The notes beneath the pieces are model-generated. The model made no database searches. It was not told where the DNA came from and saw only the letters and a list, made by a program, of their open reading frames with translations. From positions 1-13,224 of the forward strand of contig JALWTJ010000436.1 of NCBI GenBank assembly GCA_027082895.1: a stretch of 13,224 nucleotides of DNA, read 5' to 3'. The position numbers and the translations under genes are program-made. This stretch comes from Hyphomicrobiales bacterium (GTDB lineage: Bacteria > Pseudomonadota > Alphaproteobacteria > Rhizobiales > Devosiaceae). The number at the start of each line of letters is the position of its first letter. The first letter of the stretch is position 1. Of the stretch, positions 7,812 through 13,224 are shown in pieces.

Positions 7812-7846
7812 CAGATGGCCGGGGCCGGTTGGGGGACAGAACCGGC
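7802..7846 (-). repeat. Two adjacent hairpins in the frr-uppS junction
   Basis: On the minus strand, GCCGGTT (7840-7846, starting in the last base of the frr stop codon) pairs with AACCGGC (7824-7830) across a 9-base loop. Next, CCGGCCA (7816-7822) pairs with TGGCCGG (7802-7808) across a 7-base loop that contains the first uppS ATG. Neither stem is followed by a T-run, so a terminator is unlikely; an effect on uppS translation or on mRNA processing is possible. Confidence 0.5.
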
Positions 7847-8406
7847 TAGATCTGCATGATTTCCGCTTCCTTCTTTGCCGTCAGGCTATCGATTTCCTCG
7901 ATGGCATTATCCGTGGCCTTCTGCACCTTCTCGGAAAGCGAATGCATCATGTCCTTGGACATCTCGCCATCCTTTTCCGCCTTTTTCAGCATGTCCATGC
8001 CATCCCGGCGAATATGACGGACCGCAACCCGTGCCTGCTCCGCATAGCTGGAGGCAACCTTGGCCAGTTCGCGGCGGCGTTCTTCGTTCAGTTCAGGCAG
8101 AGGCACCCTGATACTGGCACCTTCCGCGATCGGATTGAGCCCAAGTCCCGAATCCCGAATGGCCTTGTCAACGGCAGCAGCCATGCTCTTGTCCCACACC
8201 TGCACCGACAGCATGCGTGGTTCGGGAACCGATACCGTGGCCAATTGGTTCAGCGGCATGGGAGAGCCATAGGCATCAACCATGATCGGATCCAGCATGG
8301 AGGCACTGGCCCGTCCCGTTCGCAACCCGGCCAGTTCATCCTGAAGAGACTTGACCGATTTTTCCATGCGGGCGCTTAGCGCATCAATCGAAAAACTGTC
8401 TGACAT
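7846..8406 (-). CDS. frr: Ribosome recycling factor
   Basis: Cytosolic factor that, with EF-G, splits the post-termination ribosome into subunits and releases mRNA and tRNA. The 186-residue product is almost exactly the family length of about 185. It opens with a long helix (MEKSVKSLQDELAGLRTGRA, residues 14-33), then the conserved stretch ASMLDPIMVDAYGSPMPLNQLATV, domain II with SVQVWDKSM, IRVPLPELNEERRRELAKV, and two further long helices (VAVRHIRRDGMDMLKKAEKD onward), giving the tRNA-like L-shape. The ATG at 8406 is supported by AGGA 7 bases upstream. It follows pyrH by 20 bases, the conserved order in most bacteria, and ends in TAG where the frr-uppS hairpin begins. No unusual residues seen. 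Confidence 0.98.
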   Translation of the reverse strand: MSDSFSIDALSARMEKSVKSLQDELAGLRTGRASASMLDPIMVDAYGSPMPLNQLATVSVPEPRMLSVQVWDKSMAAAVDKAIRDSGLGLNPIAEGASIRVPLPELNEERRRELAKVASSYAEQARVAVRHIRRDGMDMLKKAEKDGEMSKDMMHSLSEKVQKATDNAIEEIDSLTAKKEAEIMQI

Positions 8407-8426
8407 CGCAAATTCCTAACCTTGAT

Positions 8427-9140
8427 CTAGCCAACACGGGTCGAAAACACATCGCCGTTCAGAACACCTGTCAGGCCGCCGGGGGCATCCAGTGCGTAGA
8501 CCAGTATGGGCAAATTATTGTCACGGGCAAGAGCAAAGGCCGCCGTATCCATTACCCTAAGATCCCGGGAAATGACTTCCTCGTGGCTCAAGGTGTCATA
8601 ACGGGCAGCACTGGGATCAAGACTCGGGTCGGCGGAATAAACGCCGTCCACCTTGGTGCCCTTGAGCAGAATATCGCACTCAAGCTCCAGAGCCTTGAGC
8701 GCCGCCGCGGTATCCGTGGTGAAAAAGGGGTTTCCCGTTCCTCCCCCGCAAATGACCACCTGCCCATTCTCAAGGGCGCGCTTGGCGTCCCGGGCGGTAA
8801 AGACATCGGCAACCGAATGCATGGGAACCGACGAGAAGACCTTGGCCGGAACCCCCAGCTTGCAGATTTCCTGGGCCAGCGCCAAGGAATTGATGACGGT
8901 GCCCAGCATCCCCATCAGGTCACCGGTTACCCGGTCCCCCCCGTCCGCCGCCACCTTGAGGCCGCGAAAGATGTTGCCGGCACCGATGACAATGGCAATC
9001 TGAACGCCCGCACGGGCAGATTCGGCAATCTGGGCGGCCACCGATTCGAGAAAGCGGGCCTCGATTCCAAAATTCTGATCCCCGGCAAGCACCTCGCCGG
9101 AGACCTTGAGAAGAATACGTTTGTACTTAGGAGCGGTCAC
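8427..9140 (-). CDS. pyrH: PyrH, UMP kinase
   Basis: Bacterial UMP kinase of the amino-acid kinase fold: UMP + ATP gives UDP + ADP in pyrimidine nucleotide synthesis; usually a hexamer activated by GTP and inhibited by UTP. The 237-residue product has the usual length. Signatures are YKRILLKVSGEVLAG (phosphate-binding loop, residues 6-20), IVIGAGNIFRG, GDLMGMLGTVINSLAL, ICGGGTGNPFFTTDTAA and ILLKGTKVDGVYSADP. The start is GTG (9138-9140), not ATG: it lies 6 bases after AAGGGA (9147-9152) and gives the expected N-terminus TAPKYKRILLK. It follows tsf by 57 bases, which include a short GGGGA-CGC-TCCCC stem without a T-run, and precedes frr by 20 bases. Identity and start are both secure. Confidence 0.98.
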   Translation of the reverse strand: MTAPKYKRILLKVSGEVLAGDQNFGIEARFLESVAAQIAESARAGVQIAIVIGAGNIFRGLKVAADGGDRVTGDLMGMLGTVINSLALAQEICKLGVPAKVFSSVPMHSVADVFTARDAKRALENGQVVICGGGTGNPFFTTDTAAALKALELECDILLKGTKVDGVYSADPSLDPSAARYDTLSHEEVISRDLRVMDTAAFALARDNNLPILVYALDAPGGLTGVLNGDVFSTRVG

Positions 9141-9197
9141 TTGATTTCCCTTCGCCGGGGGAGCGTCCCCGCGCCAGAATCCGGCGTTGGAAATCTT

Positions 9198-10133
9198 TTA
9201 CTCGGTGCCCGCAGCAGCCGCAACCTCTGCGGCGAAATCGCTTTCTTCTTTTTCAATTCCATCACCAAGGGCCATGCGCACGAACCCGGTCAACTCGATG
9301 GGAGCCCCCAGTTCCTTGGCCTTCTGCTCGATGAAGGCGCCAACCTTGGATTCCCCGTCAACAACAAACACCTGTTCCAGAAGGCAGACTTCGGAGAAGA
9401 ATTTGCGAATGCGCCCTTCAACCATTTTCTGAACGATTTCAGCAGGTTTTCCCGAAGAATTCGCCTGTTCCGTGAAAACGGCGCGTTCCCGTTCCACCAC
9501 GGCTTCATCCACATCCTTGGCCGATACGGCCAGCGGATTGATGGCGGCGATGTGCATGGCAATCTGCCGGCCCAGTTCATTCAGGGCCTCCGGATCAGCA
9601 CTGGACTTGAGGGCAACAAGAACGCCCATGCGCCCCATGCCACTGGCAACGGCATTGTGCACATAGGAACTGACCACGCCTTCAGGTACCGAAAGAGTGG
9701 CACTGCGGCGCAATCCCATGTTTTCGCCGATCTTGGCAACGGCAGCCGTGATCTGTTCGGCCACGCTCATGCCCGAATCTCCGAACGGCATTGCGTTCAG
9801 GGTTGCCGCATCAGACCCCCCATCAAGCGCCAGTTGCGCAATGTCGGCCACCAGTTTTTGGAATTCCTCGTTTCGCGCAACGAAGTCCGTTTCCGAATTG
9901 AGCTCGACAACCGCCCCGCGGGTACCATCGGTTGCCACCGCAACCAGCCCTTCGGCAGCAACCCGCCCGGCCTTCTTGGCCGCCTTGGCGAGTCCCTTGG
10001 CCCGAAGCCAGTCGATAGCCGCCTCGATATCTCCGTCGGTTTCTGTCAGAGCGTTCTTGCAATCCATCATGCCTGCGCCGGTCAGTTCACGCAGTTCCTT
10101 TACCTGTGCCATCGTAACAGCCATGGTCTTCAT
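9198..10133 (-). CDS. tsf: Elongation factor Ts
   Basis: Guanine nucleotide exchange factor that releases GDP from EF-Tu in translation elongation. The 311-residue product is of normal length. The N-terminal UBA-like domain (about 8-60) carries QVKELRELTGAGMMDCKNAL and AAIDWLRAKGLAKAAKKAGR, then AAEGLV; the core contains LNSETDFVARNEEFQKLV, the EF-Tu contact region. The C-terminal part includes an EF-Ts dimerisation-type segment (SSGKPAEIVQKMVEGRIRKF) and VFVDG-like strands. Start choice: ATG at 10133 has AAGGA 5 bases upstream, while the ATG at 10124 has AGGA 8 bases upstream and gives MAVTMAQVKELREL, closer to family N-termini; both are credible, and I keep the longer. It lies 123 bases after rpsB, with a large hairpin in the gap, and 57 bases before pyrH. 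Confidence 0.98.
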   Translation of the reverse strand: MKTMAVTMAQVKELRELTGAGMMDCKNALTETDGDIEAAIDWLRAKGLAKAAKKAGRVAAEGLVAVATDGTRGAVVELNSETDFVARNEEFQKLVADIAQLALDGGSDAATLNAMPFGDSGMSVAEQITAAVAKIGENMGLRRSATLSVPEGVVSSYVHNAVASGMGRMGVLVALKSSADPEALNELGRQIAMHIAAINPLAVSAKDVDEAVVERERAVFTEQANSSGKPAEIVQKMVEGRIRKFFSEVCLLEQVFVVDGESKVGAFIEQKAKELGAPIELTGFVRMALGDGIEKEESDFAAEVAAAAGTE

Positions 10134-10205
10134 CCTTTTCCTTGCAGCCTCGTCCCCGAAGGAAAGAAGACTGCATCATTCATCATCTTGAAATCGTGCC
10201 ATATC

Positions 10206-10239
10206 CGAACCCCCGGCGACAGTTCTGCACCGGGGTTCG
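10206..10239 (-). other. Stem-loop in the rpsB-tsf gap
   Basis: The minus strand reads CGAACCCCGG, 13 bases, CCGGGGGTTCG: a ten-pair GC-rich stem with one bulged G, 17 bases after the rpsB stop. It is followed by GATATGG, not T residues, so a simple intrinsic terminator is unlikely. Candidate roles are mRNA processing, 3'-end protection of rpsB mRNA or attenuation between the two genes. The rest of the 123-base gap shows only the tsf ribosome binding site. Confidence 0.55.
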
Positions 10240-10256
10240 ACTAAGGACAAAAGGGC

Positions 10257-11357
10257 TCAGGCGCCCTTGGCGAACTCTGCGGCCTGCTCCAGCCAGTTGT
10301 CCCGCTCGATACGTCCCTTGAAGTTCAGCTCCGCATCCACCTTTTCGATCTCATCGGGCGTAAAAGCAGCAATCTGGGCAAACTTGGTAATACCGAGCGC
10401 ATTCAGCTTCTGCTCGATGACCGGGCCAACACCGCTGATCTTTTTCAGATCATCGGGTTCACCTTCCGGGCGCGCAAACATGATGCCGCCCTGCCCCGCA
10501 TCCGCGGCAGCTTCAGCAGCCGGAGCCGGCTCATCGGCAGCCGGTTCTGCCGTCGCTTCGGGCGTTTCCACCACTTCTTCGACCACGATTTCCTCGACAA
10601 CCGTTTCTTCAACGGCCGGCTCGACGGGTGTTTCTTCCTGCGCCCCGAGATCAATTCCCTGTTCGGTCGACGAACGGGCAATGCCGTCCAGCGCCGCCTT
10701 GGCAAACAGGTCGCAGTAAAGCTCGATGGCCCGCGCCGCATCATCATTGCCCGGGAACGGGTAATCGGCATCGTCGGGATCACAATTGGAATCGATCACC
10801 GCGACAACCGGAATGCCCAGACGCCGCGCCTCGAGAATGGCGATGGCCTCCTTGTTGGTGTCGATCACGAACAGAACGGAGGGGACATTTCCCATGTCCT
10901 TGATACCGCCCAGATCCCGGTCCAGCCGCGCTTTCTCGCGGGAAAGCTGCAGCAGTTCCTTCTTTGTCAGCCCCTGGGTACCTTCCGTTTCCAGAGCCTC
11001 CAGCTCCCGCAACCGGGCAATGGACTTGGAAATGGTCTGCCAGTTGGTCAGCATGCCGCCCAGCCAGCGGGAGTTGACATAATACTGCGCGCACTGCTGG
11101 GCCGCATTGGCCACCACCGGCGCCGCCTGCCGCTTGGTGCCCACGAACAGTACACGCCCGCCATCGGCCACCACGTCCGAAACCAGTTGCAACGCCTGGT
11201 GCAGCATGGGCACCGTCTGGCTCAGGTCAAGAATGTGGATATTGTTGCGCACGCCGAAAATGAAACGTTCCATTTTCGGGTTCCAGCGATGCTTCTGGTG
11301 TCCGAAATGAACACCTGCTTCCAGAAGTTGACGAATAGAAAATGTCGGCAATGCCAT
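10257..11357 (-). CDS. rpsB: 30S ribosomal protein S2 with acidic linker and C-terminal helix-hairpin-helix domain
   Basis: Small-subunit protein that binds late, between head and body, and is needed for S1 binding. Residues 1-235 are a complete S2: MALPTFSIRQLLEAGVHFGH, HRWNPKMERFIFG, LFVGTKRQA, YYVNSRWLGGMLTNW, VLFVIDTNKEAIAILEA and IPVVAVIDSNCDPD. The protein is 366 residues long, whereas S2 usually ends near 240. Residues 240-298 are an acidic, Ala/Pro/Val-rich linker with repeated VVEE-like units. Residues 302-366 resemble a helix-hairpin-helix module: DDLKKISGVGPVIEQKLNAL, then FTPDEIEKVDAELNFKGRIE and RDNWLEQAAEFAKG. I recall near-identical tails on L21 and NuoE of some alphaproteobacteria. 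Start: the ATG at 11357 has AAAGGAG 8 bases upstream and gives the family N-terminus; the ATG-type start at 11405 would add 16 unrelated residues. The tail is in frame with no stop, so it is a real extension. Confidence 0.98.
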   Translation of the reverse strand: MALPTFSIRQLLEAGVHFGHQKHRWNPKMERFIFGVRNNIHILDLSQTVPMLHQALQLVSDVVADGGRVLFVGTKRQAAPVVANAAQQCAQYYVNSRWLGGMLTNWQTISKSIARLRELEALETEGTQGLTKKELLQLSREKARLDRDLGGIKDMGNVPSVLFVIDTNKEAIAILEARRLGIPVVAVIDSNCDPDDADYPFPGNDDAARAIELYCDLFAKAALDGIARSSTEQGIDLGAQEETPVEPAVEETVVEEIVVEEVVETPEATAEPAADEPAPAAEAAADAGQGGIMFARPEGEPDDLKKISGVGPVIEQKLNALGITKFAQIAAFTPDEIEKVDAELNFKGRIERDNWLEQAAEFAKGA

Positions 11358-11365
11358 CGGGCTTG

Positions 11366-11372
11366 CTCCTTT
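11366..11372 (-). promoter_or_regulatory. Strong Shine-Dalgarno site of rpsB
   Basis: AAAGGAG on the minus strand, 8 bases before the ATG at 11357. It is the best ribosome binding site in the window and decides the rpsB start against the upstream alternative at 11405. Confidence 0.85.
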
Positions 11373-11488
11373 ACCGGTTATGCCTCCACGGAGCGTATGC
11401 AACACCCGCCCTCAAGGGGACATGGTGCCACCGGAAGAAAGCCGCTCATTCGGCCCTCGAACCCCGTGTGTGAATTTAGTCCAGCCGC

Positions 11489-11517
11489 GCTATAGAGGAG
11501 TTGCGGAAACAGTGCAA
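11489..11517 (-). promoter_or_regulatory. Predicted sigma70-type promoter of rpsB
   Basis: Minus strand TTGCAC (11512-11517), 17-base spacer, TATAGC (11489-11494). The -10 is of the TATAGC kind common in strong alphaproteobacterial promoters, and the spacing is ideal. Transcription would begin near 11482 and leave a leader of about 125 bases before rpsB, long enough for the S2 autoregulation known in other bacteria, although I recognise no defined leader motif. The same promoter probably drives tsf and genes downstream. Confidence 0.7.
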
Positions 11518-11531
11518 GAACTGTTTCGCAA
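11501..11531 (-). repeat. Long inverted repeat overlapping the rpsB promoter
   Basis: Minus strand TTGCGAAACAG, 8 bases, CTGTTTCCGCAA: eleven paired positions with one extra G in the right arm. The -35 element lies mostly in the central loop, and the right arm fills most of the spacer. There is no T-run after either arm, so it looks more like an operator or a cruciform/hairpin than an intrinsic terminator. Confidence 0.6.
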
Positions 11532-11544
11532 AACGCGCTGTCAG

Positions 11545-11580
11545 AAAAGGCATGCAGGTTCGCCCAGCCTCAAGCCTGCA
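11545..11580 (-). terminator. Candidate terminator after dnaE
   Basis: About 70 bases past the dnaE stop, minus strand TGCAGG(C)TT, an 11-base loop and AACCTGCA form an eight-pair stem with one bulge (11553-11580), followed by TGCC and TTTT (11545-11548). Stem and tail are modest, so this is tentative. A separate 6-bp repeat, TTGCGC-CCT-GCGCAA, sits immediately after the dnaE stop (about 11634-11648), with no T-run after it. Confidence 0.4.
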
Positions 11581-11650
11581 CCCGCCACACCCCGCCCATA
11601 CAATGAATGGGCCATGCACCGCTGTCCGGATGTTGCGCAGGGCGCAAAAA

Positions 11651-13224
11651 TCAGCCCAGCTGCACGTCATTGACCCCTGAAACCGACTTGATGCCACTTG
11701 CAACGCTGGTATCCAGGTTGAACGTCCCCTTCAGCCGGATATGGCTTTCCCGCTCCGCGTTCTCGGACTGCACAACCAGCGTCACCCGCCCCTGCCCGCC
11801 CTGCTGCAAGAGCCGGGAAACCGGCTGCAAACAGTCTTTGGTGCCCACGAATATGGTCAGATGACGCGATTCCGCTTCGCTTACCTTGTCCAGCAGACGG
11901 GCACTGAGCAGGCGAAGCCGCGGAGCCTTGTCCTCGAAAGCCACCTGCACACCGGCAATCACGGCCGCACCGGGCTGGAGAATATCATCATACATGTCCA
12001 TCTGTTCGGAAAACATGACACACTCAAAGGCCCCCGTGGGGTCGGAAAGAGACAGCACCACCATGGGCGCCCCCCGTTTTGTTACCTTGTTCTGCCGCCC
12101 CACGATAATAGCGGCGATCTTGCAACTGGTTTTTTGCTGTTCGGCCATCTCCCCGATTTCGCGCCAGGTCAGGATGGAACGCTTTTTCAGCACCTCCCGG
12201 TAATCGTCCAGCGGGTGGCCCGACAAATGAAAACCGATGGCCGCCTTTTCCCGGTCCAGACGCCCCATGGTGGACCAGCGCGCCGTTGCCGGATCCAGTG
12301 CGATCGGCTGCGGACGTTCCACCTCGAACATGTCCACCGTTCCCGCCGCCCTGTTGCTGGCCGCCCGCTGCGCGGTTCCCAGAATGGTATCAAGCGCTGC
12401 TGCGGCCTGCTCACGGTAATCCACCAGTTGGTCCAGCGCCCCGGCATTGATCAGTGTTTCAAGGGTACGCTTGCTGATGAAGCCGGGATCGATACGGTTG
12501 GCAAAGTCCGCCAGATCGGCAAACGGCGTGTCCCCCCGCACCTCAACGATATGTTCGGCAACGGCGCGCCCCACCCCCTTGACCGCGCAAAGAGCATAAA
12601 AAATCTTTTCCTCGCGCACATCGAACGCCACCTGCGAACGATTGACACATGGGGGAACGACCTCGATGCCCAACCGATCCGCATCCTGCTTGAATTCGGC
12701 CAGCTTGTCGGTATTGGTCACGTCCTGACTCATGGACGCCGCAAGAAATTCCCTCGGATAATTGGCCTTCAGATAGGCCGTCTGGTAGGTAATGAAGGCA
12801 TAGGGGGCCGAATGGGACTTGTTGAATCCGTACTCGGCAAACTTGGCACAGGCATCAAAGATCTTGTGCGCCAGTTGTTCCGGTATGTCCCTTTCCATGG
12901 CCCCACTGACGAACCGTTCGCGCTGGGCATCCATTTCCGACTGGATCTTCTTGCCCATGGCCCGGCGCAGGATGTCGGCCTCCGCCAGCGTATAGCCGGC
13001 CAGATCCTTGCCCACCTGCTGCACCTGTTCCTGATAGGTGATAATGCCGAAAGTCGACGCCAGTATCGGCTCGAGCTTGGGATGAAGATATTCAACCTTC
13101 TCCTCCCCCCGCTTGCGCTTGCAATAGACCGGAATGTTGTCCATGGGGCCGGGACGGTACAGGGCCACAAGGGCAATCAGGTCTTCGAACCGGTCCGGCT
13201 GCATCTGCACCAGCGACCGGCGCA
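11651..13224 (-). CDS. dnaE: DNA polymerase III alpha subunit, C-terminal half (5' end cut by window edge)
   Basis: Catalytic subunit of the replicative DNA polymerase. About 524 residues are present and the frame is open to the window edge, so 5' sequence is missing: the PHP domain and most of the palm, including the catalytic Asp residues, are outside. Seen in order: QPDRFEDLIALVALYRPGPM; GIITYQEQVQQVGKDLAGY and ADILRRAMGKK (fingers); YGFNKSHSAPYAFITYQTAY (DnaE signature); a helix-hairpin-helix segment ALCAVKGVGRAVAEHIVEVR with FISKRTLETLINAGALD; then an OB-fold domain (ILTWREIGEMAEQQ, PMVVLSLSDPTGAFECVMF) that binds single-stranded DNA; and a C-terminal segment of the kind that contacts clamp and tau. 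A GTG at 13210 and an ATG at 13204 are internal codons, not starts. It is followed by a 293-base gap to rpsB with a candidate terminator, so it is probably a separate transcription unit. Confidence 0.98.
   Translation of the reverse strand, partial: RRSLVQMQPDRFEDLIALVALYRPGPMDNIPVYCKRKRGEEKVEYLHPKLEPILASTFGIITYQEQVQQVGKDLAGYTLAEADILRRAMGKKIQSEMDAQRERFVSGAMERDIPEQLAHKIFDACAKFAEYGFNKSHSAPYAFITYQTAYLKANYPREFLAASMSQDVTNTDKLAEFKQDADRLGIEVVPPCVNRSQVAFDVREEKIFYALCAVKGVGRAVAEHIVEVRGDTPFADLADFANRIDPGFISKRTLETLINAGALDQLVDYREQAAAALDTILGTAQRAASNRAAGTVDMFEVERPQPIALDPATARWSTMGRLDREKAAIGFHLSGHPLDDYREVLKKRSILTWREIGEMAEQQKTSCKIAAIIVGRQNKVTKRGAPMVVLSLSDPTGAFECVMFSEQMDMYDDILQPGAAVIAGVQVAFEDKAPRLRLLSARLLDKVSEAESRHLTIFVGTKDCLQPVSRLLQQGGQGRVTLVVQSENAERESHIRLKGTFNLDTSVASGIKSVSGVNDVQLG

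Noticed and set aside
8583..10244. Open frame of 553 codons on the plus strand opposite pyrH and tsf
   Set aside because: Same reasoning: it spans two well-supported genes on the other strand and shows no protein family features.
11358..11405. Longer S2 start at 11405
   Set aside because: The start at 11357 has a strong AAAGGAG site and gives the conserved MALPTFSIRQLLEAG; the extra 16 residues do not resemble S2.
11634..11648. 6-bp inverted repeat just after the dnaE stop as the dnaE terminator
   Set aside because: The T-run comes before the stem on the minus strand, not after it, so the order is wrong for intrinsic termination.
1..13224. Mobile element, CRISPR array, tRNA or other accessory system
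   Set aside because: I found no direct repeat arrays, transposase-like frames, tRNA-like cloverleaf or foreign-looking block; all gaps are under 300 bases and flanked by core genes in conserved order.

Overview
The window is a stretch of core chromosome in which every supported gene lies on the minus strand. In transcription order (right to left) it reads dnaE (3' part), rpsB, tsf, pyrH, frr, uppS, cdsA, rseP, bamA, lpxD, fabZ, lpxA (5' part). Protein sequence and gene order both point to a Gram-negative alphaproteobacterium: BamA, RseP and the lpx genes mean an outer membrane with lipid A, the order is the conserved translation/envelope cluster, and S2 carries a helix-hairpin-helix tail of a kind I associate with alphaproteobacterial proteins. 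I cannot name the genus. There is no tRNA, rRNA, insertion sequence, phage gene or CRISPR array, and no plus-strand gene I would defend.

Right part (11651-13224): the C-terminal half of the replicative polymerase subunit DnaE, followed by a 293-base gap. The gap holds a candidate dnaE terminator, a good sigma70-type promoter (TTGCAC, 17 bases, TATAGC) inside a long inverted repeat, and a strong ribosome binding site for rpsB. Middle (6969-11357): rpsB, tsf, pyrH, frr and uppS, covering translation (S2, EF-Ts, ribosome recycling), UMP phosphorylation and undecaprenyl diphosphate synthesis. Left part (1-6972): cdsA makes CDP-diacylglycerol, rseP is an intramembrane protease, bamA assembles outer-membrane proteins, and lpxD, fabZ and lpxA make acylated lipid A precursors and the matching hydroxyacyl-ACP pool. 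uppS and cdsA overlap by 4 bases, lpxD and fabZ are 6 bases apart, and frr follows pyrH by 20 bases, all consistent with cotranscription. Larger gaps before bamA (244 bases), before rseP (85), between rpsB and tsf (123), and a terminator-like hairpin between bamA and lpxD suggest internal control points.

Points of interest: S2 has about 130 extra C-terminal residues (acidic linker plus helix-hairpin-helix domain); dxr is missing from its usual place between cdsA and rseP; a 13-bp hairpin with a T-rich tail separates bamA from lpxD; BamA ends in Leu instead of the usual aromatic residue; lpxA has no ATG or GTG in a suitable position and probably starts at TTG, in the same frame as fabZ; and the uppS ATG at 7811 sits in the loop of a GC-rich hairpin. 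I see no evidence of a new multi-gene system here. The window is essential housekeeping DNA with some unusual local details.
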